From Lachnospiraceae bacterium (GTDB taxonomy: Bacteria > Bacillota > Clostridia > Lachnospirales > Lachnospiraceae), in assembly GCA_022790905.1 (NCBI GenBank), contig JAAVYC010000060.1:1-12548 (forward strand): DNA of 12,548 nucleotides, given 5' to 3'. Made by a program: the position numbers and the translations under genes. Positions within the stretch are counted from its first letter, which is position 1, and every line of letters begins with the position of its first letter. This document shows positions 6,574 to 12,548 of this stretch, one piece after another. The notes under the pieces were generated by a model. That model saw nothing but the letters and a program-made list of their open reading frames with translations, did no database searches and was not told where the DNA came from.

Positions 6574-6580
6574 TTTGCTT

Positions 6581-7642
6581 ATGGAAATCAGATTTGAAAA
6601 ATGTAAAAAATTAAAAGAGAAACCGGATCAAAAGAATCTTGGATTTGGAAAATATATGACAGATTATATGTTTGTGATGGATTGGACGAAAGAGGAGGGA
6701 TGGAAGGATGCCAGGATTGTTCCTTATGCTCCGATTACCATAGATCCTTCCTGTGTGACTCTGCACTATGCACAGGAGACGTTTGAGGGGATGAAGGCGT
6801 ACCGTACGGCAGATGGAAAGATACAGTTGTTTCGTCCGGAGATGAATGCAAAGAGAATGATTAATTCGAATGCGAGACTCTGTATGCCGGAGTTTCCGGT
6901 AGATATGTTTGTCGAGGCAGTAAAAGCAATCGTAAAAGTAGAGGAGGACTGGGTGCCATCTGAACCGGATACATCTCTTTATATCAGGCCGTTTATGTTT
7001 GCGACAGAGAATGCGCTGGGTGTCCATATGGCAACGGCCTATAAATTTATGGTGATCTGTTCTCCGGTAGGAGCTTATTATGCGGAGGGAATCAATCCGG
7101 TTAAAATTTTAGTGGAAGATGAGTTGGTACGCGCTGTAAAAGGTGGAACCGGATTTACAAAGTGTGGTGGTAATTATGCGGGTTCTATTTTAGGACAGGT
7201 AAAGGCAGAAAAAATGGGATATTCCCAAGTGCTTTGGCTGGATGGAGAGCAGCGTAAATATGTAGAAGAAGTTGGAACCATGAATATTATGTTCAAGATA
7301 GATGGAGAGATCTATACGGCGCCGATTGAGGGAACGGTACTTCCGGGTGTTACGAGGGATTCGATGATTCACATTTTAAGAGACTGGGGTTATAAAGTGA
7401 ATGAAACGAAACTCTCAATTGATGATTTGATGAAAGCTGGTCACGATGGTAAGTTAGAAGAGGTGTTTGGAACCGGAACGGCAGCGGTTGTTTCACCGGT
7501 AGGGGAATTGCGCTATAAAGATGACGTCATCACAATCAATGATTTTAAAATCGGAGAATTGACACAGAAACTGTACGATACCCTTACAGGAATTCAATGG
7601 GGAAAACTGGAGGACAAATACAACTGGACAGTGAAAGTCTAA
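6581..7642 (+). CDS. ilvE: Branched-chain amino acid aminotransferase
   Basis: PLP-dependent fold-type IV transaminase that makes valine, leucine and isoleucine from their 2-keto acids with glutamate, the last step of the pathway begun by IlvBN. From 6581 it has 353 residues, like the BCAT family of about 340-365 that includes mitochondrial enzymes; E. coli IlvE is shorter (about 309). The PLP-binding Lys194 lies in GFTKCGGNYAGS (191-202); HYAQETFEGMKAYR (62-75), LYIRPFMFATE (133-143), VEEVGTMN (228-235), LPGVTRDS (254-261) and FGTGTAAVVSPV (296-307) match the family. Cys195 follows the catalytic Lys. It has its own promoter and terminator, apart from ilvBN, and is divergent from the flavin-reductase-like gene. 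Confidence 0.95.
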   Translation: MEIRFEKCKKLKEKPDQKNLGFGKYMTDYMFVMDWTKEEGWKDARIVPYAPITIDPSCVTLHYAQETFEGMKAYRTADGKIQLFRPEMNAKRMINSNARLCMPEFPVDMFVEAVKAIVKVEEDWVPSEPDTSLYIRPFMFATENALGVHMATAYKFMVICSPVGAYYAEGINPVKILVEDELVRAVKGGTGFTKCGGNYAGSILGQVKAEKMGYSQVLWLDGEQRKYVEEVGTMNIMFKIDGEIYTAPIEGTVLPGVTRDSMIHILRDWGYKVNETKLSIDDLMKAGHDGKLEEVFGTGTAAVVSPVGELRYKDDVITINDFKIGELTQKLYDTLTGIQWGKLEDKYNWTVKV

Positions 7643-7643
7643 T

Positions 7644-7670
7644 AAAAAGAAGCCTCAAGGCTTCTTTTTT
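7644..7670 (+). terminator. Rho-independent terminator after ilvE
   Basis: GAAGCC (7649-7654) and GGCTTC (7659-7664) pair around TCAA, followed by six Ts. The stem extends through flanking A and T runs. It starts two bases after the ilvE stop. Its A-T symmetry would allow activity on both strands. Confidence 0.92.
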
Positions 7671-7719
7671 GTTCTATAGGAAAATTCAGATGTTGTTATT
7701 TGCCGATGAGGAATATAGG

Positions 7720-8232
7720 ATGATACTCAATTTACATGGACTAAACGGAAGTAGGCATAATACAAATTACAAACTGCTTTTAAAAATATATTCAAAAGAT
7801 AAAATCATTTCTCCGCAGATTGATTATGAAAACATATCCCCGCTACAGCTAGTAGAGGACTTGCAGCAATATAGGGAGGTAGATTGTATGGTGGGAAGTT
7901 CGCTTGGCGGATTCTATGCATATGTTTTAAGTAGTATATGCAAAGTTCCGTGTGTGTTGGTAAATCCATGCATTCCGCCAGAGAGGTATCTTCCTTTTCT
8001 TGTGGAAGAGTATGCGTTTACAAAAGAGCTTATCTATTTAAGTGAAATGTATTCTGATAATCCACAGATCGTTTATATGATTCTTGGCATGGATGATGAT
8101 CTGCTCTCCCCCTCTTATACAGAACAGATCGTAGATTTTACAAAAATATGGAAGATCAATGGCGGACATAGCATGGCGGGAAATCAGCAATTCTATTCCC
8201 TGTTTTTGCACCTTTTTTCTTTTTTTGCATAG
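7720..8232 (+). CDS. Small alpha/beta hydrolase (YqiA/UPF0227-like esterase)
   Basis: A cytoplasmic alpha/beta hydrolase of about 170 residues resembling the YqiA/UPF0227 esterase group, which begins MILNLHG and carries a compact fold. Visible: the oxyanion-hole region NLHGLNGS (4-11), the nucleophile elbow GSSLGG with Ser61 (59-64), the acid in GMDDDLLS (Asp near 125-127) and His150 in GGHS. No signal peptide is seen. GAGGAA (7708-7713) lies six bases before the ATG at 7720. An in-frame ATG at 7690, after AGGAAAA, is a real alternative and would add ten residues. Starts further upstream overlap the ilvE terminator and are excluded. The physiological substrate is unknown. The SpoIID-like gene begins 30 bases after the stop, so the two are probably co-transcribed; no clear promoter is seen for the pair. 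Confidence 0.82.
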   Translation: MILNLHGLNGSRHNTNYKLLLKIYSKDKIISPQIDYENISPLQLVEDLQQYREVDCMVGSSLGGFYAYVLSSICKVPCVLVNPCIPPERYLPFLVEEYAFTKELIYLSEMYSDNPQIVYMILGMDDDLLSPSYTEQIVDFTKIWKINGGHSMAGNQQFYSLFLHLFSFFA

Positions 8233-8262
8233 AATATGTTGAAGAAAAATACGAGGTTTTCT

Positions 8263-9534
8263 ATGGCAGCAGGTAGATTAAGAGCCATGCAGAATGAAGG
8301 TGTGGACAGAGGAAAATTGCAGGTAGTCGTAACGGGGCGAAGAGGAAGCCGGCCAATTGAGAATGCAAGAATTCAATTGTATTATACGGGTGACCCGACT
8401 AGTCAGATAGAGGAATTAGAAACGAATGATTCTGGACAGACAGAGCAGATAGAATTGGCAACTCCGCCATTGGAATATAGTATGCAGCCGAATCAAAGGC
8501 AGCCTTACGCAGAATATACGATACAGGTGACGGCGAGAGGTTATTATCCGCTTAATATCTCTGGTATCGATGTACTTCCAAATGAGATATCCATTCAGGA
8601 AGTAGAATTAGAGGAAATTGTGGAGGGTGAGGAAGAGGAAGAAAATATTGTCATTCCTGCACATACACTATATGGAGATTATCCTCCGAAAATAGCGGAG
8701 GCTGAGGTGAAGCCGGTTGCGGAAACCGGAGAAATTGTACTTAATAGAGTCGTAATCCCAGAATATGTCATTGTACATGATGGTGTGCCGACGGATTCTA
8801 CGGCAAAAAATTATTATGTAAGATATCGGGATTATATTAAAAATGTGGCTTCTAGTGAAATTTATGCCACCTGGCCGGATGCGACATTGCGCGCGAATAT
8901 ATTGGCGATTATGTCTTTTACTTTGAATCGGGTGTATACGGAATGGTACCGAAATAAGGGATATGATTTTACGATTACCTCTTCTACGGCATACGATCAC
9001 AAATGGATGTTTGGAAGGAATATTTTTACAAATATATCTCAGATTGTAGATGAGATGTTTATTAATTATTTGTCCAGACCGAATGTCAGACAGCCGATTT
9101 TGACACAATATTGTGATGGGGAAAGAGTTACCTGTCCGAATTGGATGACACAATGGGGGTCTAAATATCTAGGAGATCAGGGTTACAGTGCGATTGATAT
9201 TTTGCGCTATTATTATGGAAGCAACATGTTTATCAATACTGCGACTCAAGTATCCGGTGTTCCAGCATCCTGGCCTGGAATCAATTTGCAGGTTGGAGCC
9301 AGAGGTAATAACGTCAGGGTAATTCAACAGCAGTTAAACGCCATTTCACAGAATTATCCGGCAATTCCAAAAGTCGCAGTGGATGGCATCTTTGGGGAGG
9401 GAACAAAAGCGGCCGTGCAAAAGTTTCAATCCGTTTTTAATATGCCGGTGAGTGGAATTGTGGATTATCCGACCTGGTATAAACTTTCTGCTATTTATGT
9501 GGCAGTGACAAGAATTGGAGAACTTTATCAGTAA
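8263..9534 (+). CDS. SpoIID/LytB-like protein with a C-terminal peptidoglycan-binding domain
   Basis: A 423-residue protein with three parts. Residues about 17-115 form a predicted beta-sandwich of carboxypeptidase-regulatory type (GKLQVVVTG, IENARIQLYYTGDP, SGQTEQIEL). A very acidic linker (about 115-128) follows. Residues about 166-321 resemble the SpoIID/LytB lytic-transglycosylase-like fold: RYRDYIKNVASSEIYATWP with Glu199 at the expected catalytic position, then MTQWGSKYLGDQGY and ILRYYYG. Residues about 341-409 are a PG_binding_1 repeat (LQVGARGNNVRVIQQQLN, VDGIFGEGTKAAVQKFQ). C284 and C291 flank the substrate-side loop. No signal peptide or membrane anchor is visible, unusual for a wall enzyme. 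GAGG (8253-8256) six bases upstream favours 8263; the ATG at 8236 has no ribosome site. I recall similar uncharacterised proteins across Clostridia, so a sporulation or cortex role is inferred. Confidence 0.8.
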   Translation: MAAGRLRAMQNEGVDRGKLQVVVTGRRGSRPIENARIQLYYTGDPTSQIEELETNDSGQTEQIELATPPLEYSMQPNQRQPYAEYTIQVTARGYYPLNISGIDVLPNEISIQEVELEEIVEGEEEEENIVIPAHTLYGDYPPKIAEAEVKPVAETGEIVLNRVVIPEYVIVHDGVPTDSTAKNYYVRYRDYIKNVASSEIYATWPDATLRANILAIMSFTLNRVYTEWYRNKGYDFTITSSTAYDHKWMFGRNIFTNISQIVDEMFINYLSRPNVRQPILTQYCDGERVTCPNWMTQWGSKYLGDQGYSAIDILRYYYGSNMFINTATQVSGVPASWPGINLQVGARGNNVRVIQQQLNAISQNYPAIPKVAVDGIFGEGTKAAVQKFQSVFNMPVSGIVDYPTWYKLSAIYVAVTRIGELYQ

Positions 9535-9561
9535 GAGATTCTTTTAAAGACAGGAGAATTG

Positions 9562-9570
9562 TGTTAAAAT
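9562..9570 (+). promoter_or_regulatory. Possible extended -10 promoter for truA-recJ
   Basis: TGTTAAAAT fits TGnTAnAAT. The -35 region is weak. No better promoter is seen between the SpoIID-like gene and truA, so this is the leading candidate although a strong hairpin follows immediately. Confidence 0.35.
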
Positions 9571-9609
9571 GTAGCTCAACGGTGCCAGAGTCCGTTGCGC
9601 TACATTTTT
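9567..9609 (+). terminator. Long hairpin terminator between the SpoIID-like gene and truA
   Basis: AAATGTAGC (9567-9575) pairs with GCTACATTT (9599-9607), and CAACGG (9577-9582) with CCGTTG (9592-9597), leaving one T/C mismatch and a nine-base loop, followed by further Ts. A possible extended -10 (TGTTAAAAT, 9562-9570) overlaps its left arm, so the hairpin could alternatively lie in the truA leader. Confidence 0.8.
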
Positions 9610-9630
9610 GTTCTGATTTTTGGAGGAATT

Positions 9631-10371
9631 ATGCCGAATTATAAGATGATCATACAGTACGAAGGTACGAAATATAAAGGATGGCAGGAACAGAAAAATA
9701 CAGATGCCACGATACAGGGAAGGCTGCAGAGAATCTTGGAGCGAATGAGCAAAGAGGAGATTGATCTGCAGGGGTCTGGAAGAACCGATGCGGGCGTTCA
9801 CGCTAGAGCACAGGTGGCGCATTTTCATATGAGGGCCTTCGGGGATACGGAAAAGATGAAAGCCTATGTGAATGAATATCTCCCAGAAGACATTGCTGTT
9901 TTAAAAGTTGAGCTGGCAGACGATCGTTTTCATGCCAGGCTCAATGCCAAGTCAAAAACATATGAATATCGGATTTTTAAAGGGGACAAGCCGGATGTCT
10001 TTGATCGCCGTTATGTGTTCCCGATTGGAGAAAAATTAGATGTAGGGTCGATGAGGCAGGCAGCAAAGTATTTGGAAGGAACACACGATTTTAAAGCATT
10101 TTGCGGAAATCGCAGAATGAAAAAATCTACCGTGCGAACGATAGTTAAGATTGAAATTGAGGAGATAGAAAGAGAAATACGTCTGCGTTTTACAGGAAAT
10201 GGATTTTTGCAGAATATGGTTAGAATCTTAGTGGGAACTCTTGTCGAAGTCGGAAGAGGAGAGCGAAACGTCGAGGAAATGACAGAGATTATAGAGAGTC
10301 GGGACAGGCAGAGAGCTGGAGCTCTGATGCCGGCTAAAGGACTGACTTTGATGGAAGTGAAATACAGATGA
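9631..10371 (+). CDS. truA: tRNA pseudouridine(38-40) synthase
   Basis: Converts uridines 38-40 in the anticodon arm of many tRNAs to pseudouridine. From the ATG at 9631 (GGAGG at 9622-9626) it has 246 residues, the normal size. The catalytic Asp53 lies in GSGRTDAGVHARAQ (48-61). Other family signs are YEGTKYKGWQEQ near 10-21, FHARLNAKSKTYEYRI near 98-113, GTHDFKAFC near 150-158 and GNGFLQNMVRILVGTLVEVGRG near 189-210. An upstream in-frame ATG at 9595 lies inside the terminator hairpin and is rejected. The stop overlaps the recJ start as ATGA, so the two are translationally coupled. Confidence 0.96.
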   Translation: MPNYKMIIQYEGTKYKGWQEQKNTDATIQGRLQRILERMSKEEIDLQGSGRTDAGVHARAQVAHFHMRAFGDTEKMKAYVNEYLPEDIAVLKVELADDRFHARLNAKSKTYEYRIFKGDKPDVFDRRYVFPIGEKLDVGSMRQAAKYLEGTHDFKAFCGNRRMKKSTVRTIVKIEIEEIEREIRLRFTGNGFLQNMVRILVGTLVEVGRGERNVEEMTEIIESRDRQRAGALMPAKGLTLMEVKYR

Positions 10372-12092
10372 AACAGTTAGAAAAATGGACAGTGATGGCG
10401 AAACGCGCAGATTTCTATGAAATCGGAAAACGTTTTGGGATTGACCCGGTCATTGCAAGGGTTATCCGCAACCGAGATGTGATTACGGAAGAAGAGGTGG
10501 GACTTTATCTGGGTGGTGAGATAGAGGATTTATCGGATTCCCATTTATTAAAAGATATCGACAAGGCAGCAGAAATATTGGCACAAAAAATAGAACGGCA
10601 GAAAAAGATACGTATCATAGGAGATTACGATATCGACGGGATTCAATCCTCTTATATTTTGTGGGAAGGAATCGAGAGGCTGGGAGGAGTTGCGGAAACT
10701 GTGATTCCCGATCGTGTCAAAGACGGATATGGAGTCAACGAACATTTAGTAGAGTTGGCAGTACAAGAGGGAGCAGATACGATTTTGACCTGTGATAATG
10801 GAATTGCCGCAGCGCCGATTTTAGAAAAAGCGAGGCAGGCAGGCCTTACCGTAATTATAACGGATCATCATGAGATTCCGTTTGAAGAAAAGCAAGGGCA
10901 GCGAAAAGAGATTTTGCCAAAAGTGGATGCAATTGTAAATCCGAAACAACAGGATTGCCTATATCCGTATAAAGCACTTTGCGGTGCAGTCGTGGCATGG
11001 CATCTGATCCGTGTCCTCTATGAAAGAATGGGCAGAAATATAAACGAGACAGATGAATTTATAGAAAATGCGGCTTTTGCAACGGTCGGGGATGTGATGG
11101 AACTGCAATTTGAAAATCGAATACTGGTCAAAGAAGGGCTGCGAAGACTGAACAGGACAGAAAACATTGGGATGCGTGCTTTGATTCAGACAAAAAATTT
11201 ACATATGGGAGCAATACGCGCTTATCATATCGGATTTGTGTTAGGTCCATGTCTGAATGCAAGCGGACGTCTGGATACAGCAAAAAAAGCGCTTCTTTTA
11301 TTAAAGACAAGAGATGAGGTACGCGCAGCAGAACTCGCAGAAGAATTAAGCGGGCTTAACGAAGAGCGCAAGGAAATGACGATGTGGGGAGTTGAAAAAG
11401 CCATAGCGGATATAGAAAGAAGTGGGATGCATGGGGATAAAATCTTAGTATCCTATCTTCCAGACTGTCATGAGAGTATTGCTGGAATCATTGCCGGCAG
11501 GATTCGCGAGCGATATAACAGGCCGGTCTATATTTTAACAGACAGCGGAGATGGCGCGAAGGGTTCCGGACGATCAATAGAAAATTATTCTATGTATGAG
11601 GAACTCTGTAAGTGCAGCAGTCTGTTAGAAAAATTTGGCGGTCATCCAATGGCTGCAGGTCTTAGCATACAGAAAGAAAATATAGATTCATTTCGCGAAC
11701 AGTTGAATCAAAATTGCGAATTGTCTAACGAAGATCTTATTCCCAAGATAAAAATTGACGTTCCGATGCCACTGGACTATCTGAGTGAAAGCTTAATCAG
11801 ACAATTAGAACTCTTAGAGCCTTTTGGAAAGGGAAACGAGAAACCGGTTTTTGCGGATAAAAATATCCGGATTCTTTTTCCAAGGATTGTTGGGAAGAAT
11901 AAAAATGTCGTCAAGATGCGAATTGAGACAGAGTCCTCGCAAAGATATGAGGGCGTGTATTTTGGAGAGGCGCAGGAATTTTTACAGTTTTTAAAAGAGA
12001 GGCAGGAAGGAATTTCGATTGTGTATTATCCGCAGCTAAATACATATTCCGGTCAGACACAAATAGAGATTGTCGTTTTACATTATCGTTAG
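10368..12092 (+). CDS. recJ: Single-stranded-DNA-specific exonuclease RecJ
   Basis: A 5'-to-3' single-strand DNA exonuclease of the DHH phosphoesterase superfamily, used in recombination and mismatch or base-excision repair. At 574 residues it is close to E. coli RecJ (577). Metal-binding motifs: GDYDIDG (85-91, Ile where Ala is usual), TCDNG with Asp143, DHHEIP (166-171) and GDV with Asp242. The DHHA1 part shows HESIAGIIAGRI (368-379) and the substrate-binding GGHPMAAGLS (424-433). The OB-like C-terminal region begins near ELLEPFGKGNEKPVF (481-495). It starts on the ATGA overlap with truA and has only a weak ribosome site of its own, so its translation probably depends on truA. No terminator follows before the response regulator promoter at 12100. 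Confidence 0.94.
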   Translation: MKQLEKWTVMAKRADFYEIGKRFGIDPVIARVIRNRDVITEEEVGLYLGGEIEDLSDSHLLKDIDKAAEILAQKIERQKKIRIIGDYDIDGIQSSYILWEGIERLGGVAETVIPDRVKDGYGVNEHLVELAVQEGADTILTCDNGIAAAPILEKARQAGLTVIITDHHEIPFEEKQGQRKEILPKVDAIVNPKQQDCLYPYKALCGAVVAWHLIRVLYERMGRNINETDEFIENAAFATVGDVMELQFENRILVKEGLRRLNRTENIGMRALIQTKNLHMGAIRAYHIGFVLGPCLNASGRLDTAKKALLLLKTRDEVRAAELAEELSGLNEERKEMTMWGVEKAIADIERSGMHGDKILVSYLPDCHESIAGIIAGRIRERYNRPVYILTDSGDGAKGSGRSIENYSMYEELCKCSSLLEKFGGHPMAAGLSIQKENIDSFREQLNQNCELSNEDLIPKIKIDVPMPLDYLSESLIRQLELLEPFGKGNEKPVFADKNIRILFPRIVGKNKNVVKMRIETESSQRYEGVYFGEAQEFLQFLKERQEGISIVYYPQLNTYSGQTQIEIVVLHYR

Positions 12093-12099
12093 AAAGAAG

Positions 12100-12128
12100 T
12101 TGCGCAGAAACAGGAAAAATTGTACAAT
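12100..12128 (+). promoter_or_regulatory. Candidate sigma-A promoter of the response regulator gene
   Basis: TTGCGC (12100-12105) and TACAAT (12123-12128) are separated by 17 bases. Transcription would start near 12135, about 28 bases before the ATG at 12163. Confidence 0.6.
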
Positions 12129-12162
12129 ACAATCATAAAGCATTACTAAAGGAAGGATATTT

Positions 12163-12548
12163 ATGCAGCATATACTTTTAGTTGATGATAATCTGACAAG
12201 TTTAAAACAGGCAGCAGCCTTATTAAAAGACCACTATAAAGTTAGCATGGTGAAGTCGGGAACACAGGCGCTGGAATTTTTGAAAAAGTTTACGCCAAAT
12301 CTTATTTTGCTTGATATCGAGATGCCGGAGATGGATGGTTTTGAGACGATTCGCAGGGTGAAAAGTGATGAGAGGTTAAAAAAAATTCCGGTTATTTTTC
12401 TGACGGGAAATCACGATACAGCGACAGAGATGAAAGGGTTTGAGTATGGAGCCGTGGACTTTATCACGAAACCTTTTTCTCAGGAAGTTATGTTTCACAG
12501 AATTAATTTGCAGATTGAGCTGTTTGAATATCAGATGCAGTTAGAGAC
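12163..12548 (+). CDS. Response regulator receiver-domain protein (5' part, 3' end outside window)
   Basis: The first 128 residues form a complete CheY-like receiver domain that accepts phosphate from a histidine kinase. The acidic pair Asp8-Asp9 lies in LLVDDN, the phospho-acceptor Asp51 in LLDIEMPEMDG, Thr81 in FLTGN and Lys103 in ITKPF. Start: AAGGAAGGA (12149-12157) lies five bases before the ATG. The receiver is at the N-terminus and the frame is still open past it (INLQIELFEYQMQLE), with a helix-like linker. The protein therefore probably continues into an output domain (for example GGDEF, HD-GYP or a kinase), but the type cannot be seen. No kinase gene is in the window. Confidence 0.92.
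   Translation, partial: MQHILLVDDNLTSLKQAAALLKDHYKVSMVKSGTQALEFLKKFTPNLILLDIEMPEMDGFETIRRVKSDERLKKIPVIFLTGNHDTATEMKGFEYGAVDFITKPFSQEVMFHRINLQIELFEYQMQLE

Larger units (their letters stand above)
6279..6580. other. AT-rich divergent intergenic region
   Basis: This 302-base gap between the flavin-reductase-like gene (-) and ilvE (+) holds both ribosome sites, the inverted repeat at 6326-6364, the extended -10 at 6386-6394, a 9-base direct repeat at 6430-6451 and the ilvE promoter at 6506-6533. I see no coding sequence, T-box leader or riboswitch in it; the ilvE leader is only about 40 bases. Confidence 0.7.

Noticed and set aside
6395..6580. T-box, riboswitch or CodY box upstream of ilvE
   Set aside because: The leader after the promoter is only about 40 bases, no specifier-loop or antiterminator pattern is seen, and the best CodY-like match is poor.
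6611..7027. 138-codon open frame on the - strand inside ilvE
   Set aside because: Antisense to a confidently identified enzyme and without a start signal or motifs.
7597..7719. Upstream starts for the small hydrolase
   Set aside because: The ATG at 7597 lies inside ilvE and the frame would pass through the ilvE terminator hairpin. The start at 7720 (or 7690) has a ribosome site and a family-like N-terminus.
8668..9153. 161-codon open frame on the - strand inside the SpoIID-like gene
   Set aside because: It is a shadow of the + strand frame; the product is Ile/Arg-rich without family features, while the + strand product has clear domains.
1..12548. Mobile element, phage, CRISPR or defence island
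   Set aside because: No transposase, integrase, phage or nuclease-defence genes, no long or spaced repeats, and codon use and spacing are uniform across housekeeping genes.

Overview
The window looks like ordinary chromosomal (core) DNA of an anaerobic, probably spore-forming Clostridia member, most likely Lachnospiraceae. The evidence is low to moderate GC, strong AGGAGG-type ribosome sites, U-tailed hairpin terminators, the character of the proteins (a Clostridia-type iron alcohol dehydrogenase, a DHFR and ThyA with unusual active-site loops) and a SpoIID-like protein. The taxon is inferred from protein character alone. I see no phage, insertion sequence, CRISPR array, tRNA, rRNA or recognisable riboswitch, and no new multi-gene system that I can defend.

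Layout: (1) 1-954 is the 3' part of an iron-dependent alcohol dehydrogenase, closed by a terminator near 980-1017. (2) About 1044-5720 is a probable five-gene operon on the + strand: thyA, folA, an AEC-family permease, ilvB and ilvN. It has a candidate promoter at 1044-1072, gaps of 0-18 bases and a terminator at 5687-5719. (3) 5763-6278 on the - strand is a flavin-reductase-like FMN protein. It converges on ilvN and diverges from ilvE across a 302-base AT-rich region. (4) 6581-7642 is ilvE, with its own promoter and terminator. (5) 7720-8232 is a small alpha/beta hydrolase and 8263-9534 a three-domain SpoIID-like, peptidoglycan-binding protein; they are probably co-transcribed and end in a long hairpin at 9567-9609. 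(6) 9631-12092 is truA-recJ, overlapping by ATGA. (7) 12163-12548 is the start of a response regulator that runs off the window.

How the genes fit: ThyA turns methylene-THF into DHF while making dTMP, and FolA recycles DHF to THF. IlvB and IlvN together form acetohydroxyacid synthase, the first committed enzyme of branched-chain amino acid synthesis; IlvE does the last transamination. ilvC and ilvD are not in the window. The most interesting signals are inside enzymes. IlvB carries a four-cysteine insertion beside its active-site loop and Met at two positions linked to herbicide resistance. DHFR and ThyA both lack active-site residues that are standard in E. coli. The SpoIID-like protein combines three domains and belongs to a family whose job is unclear to me.
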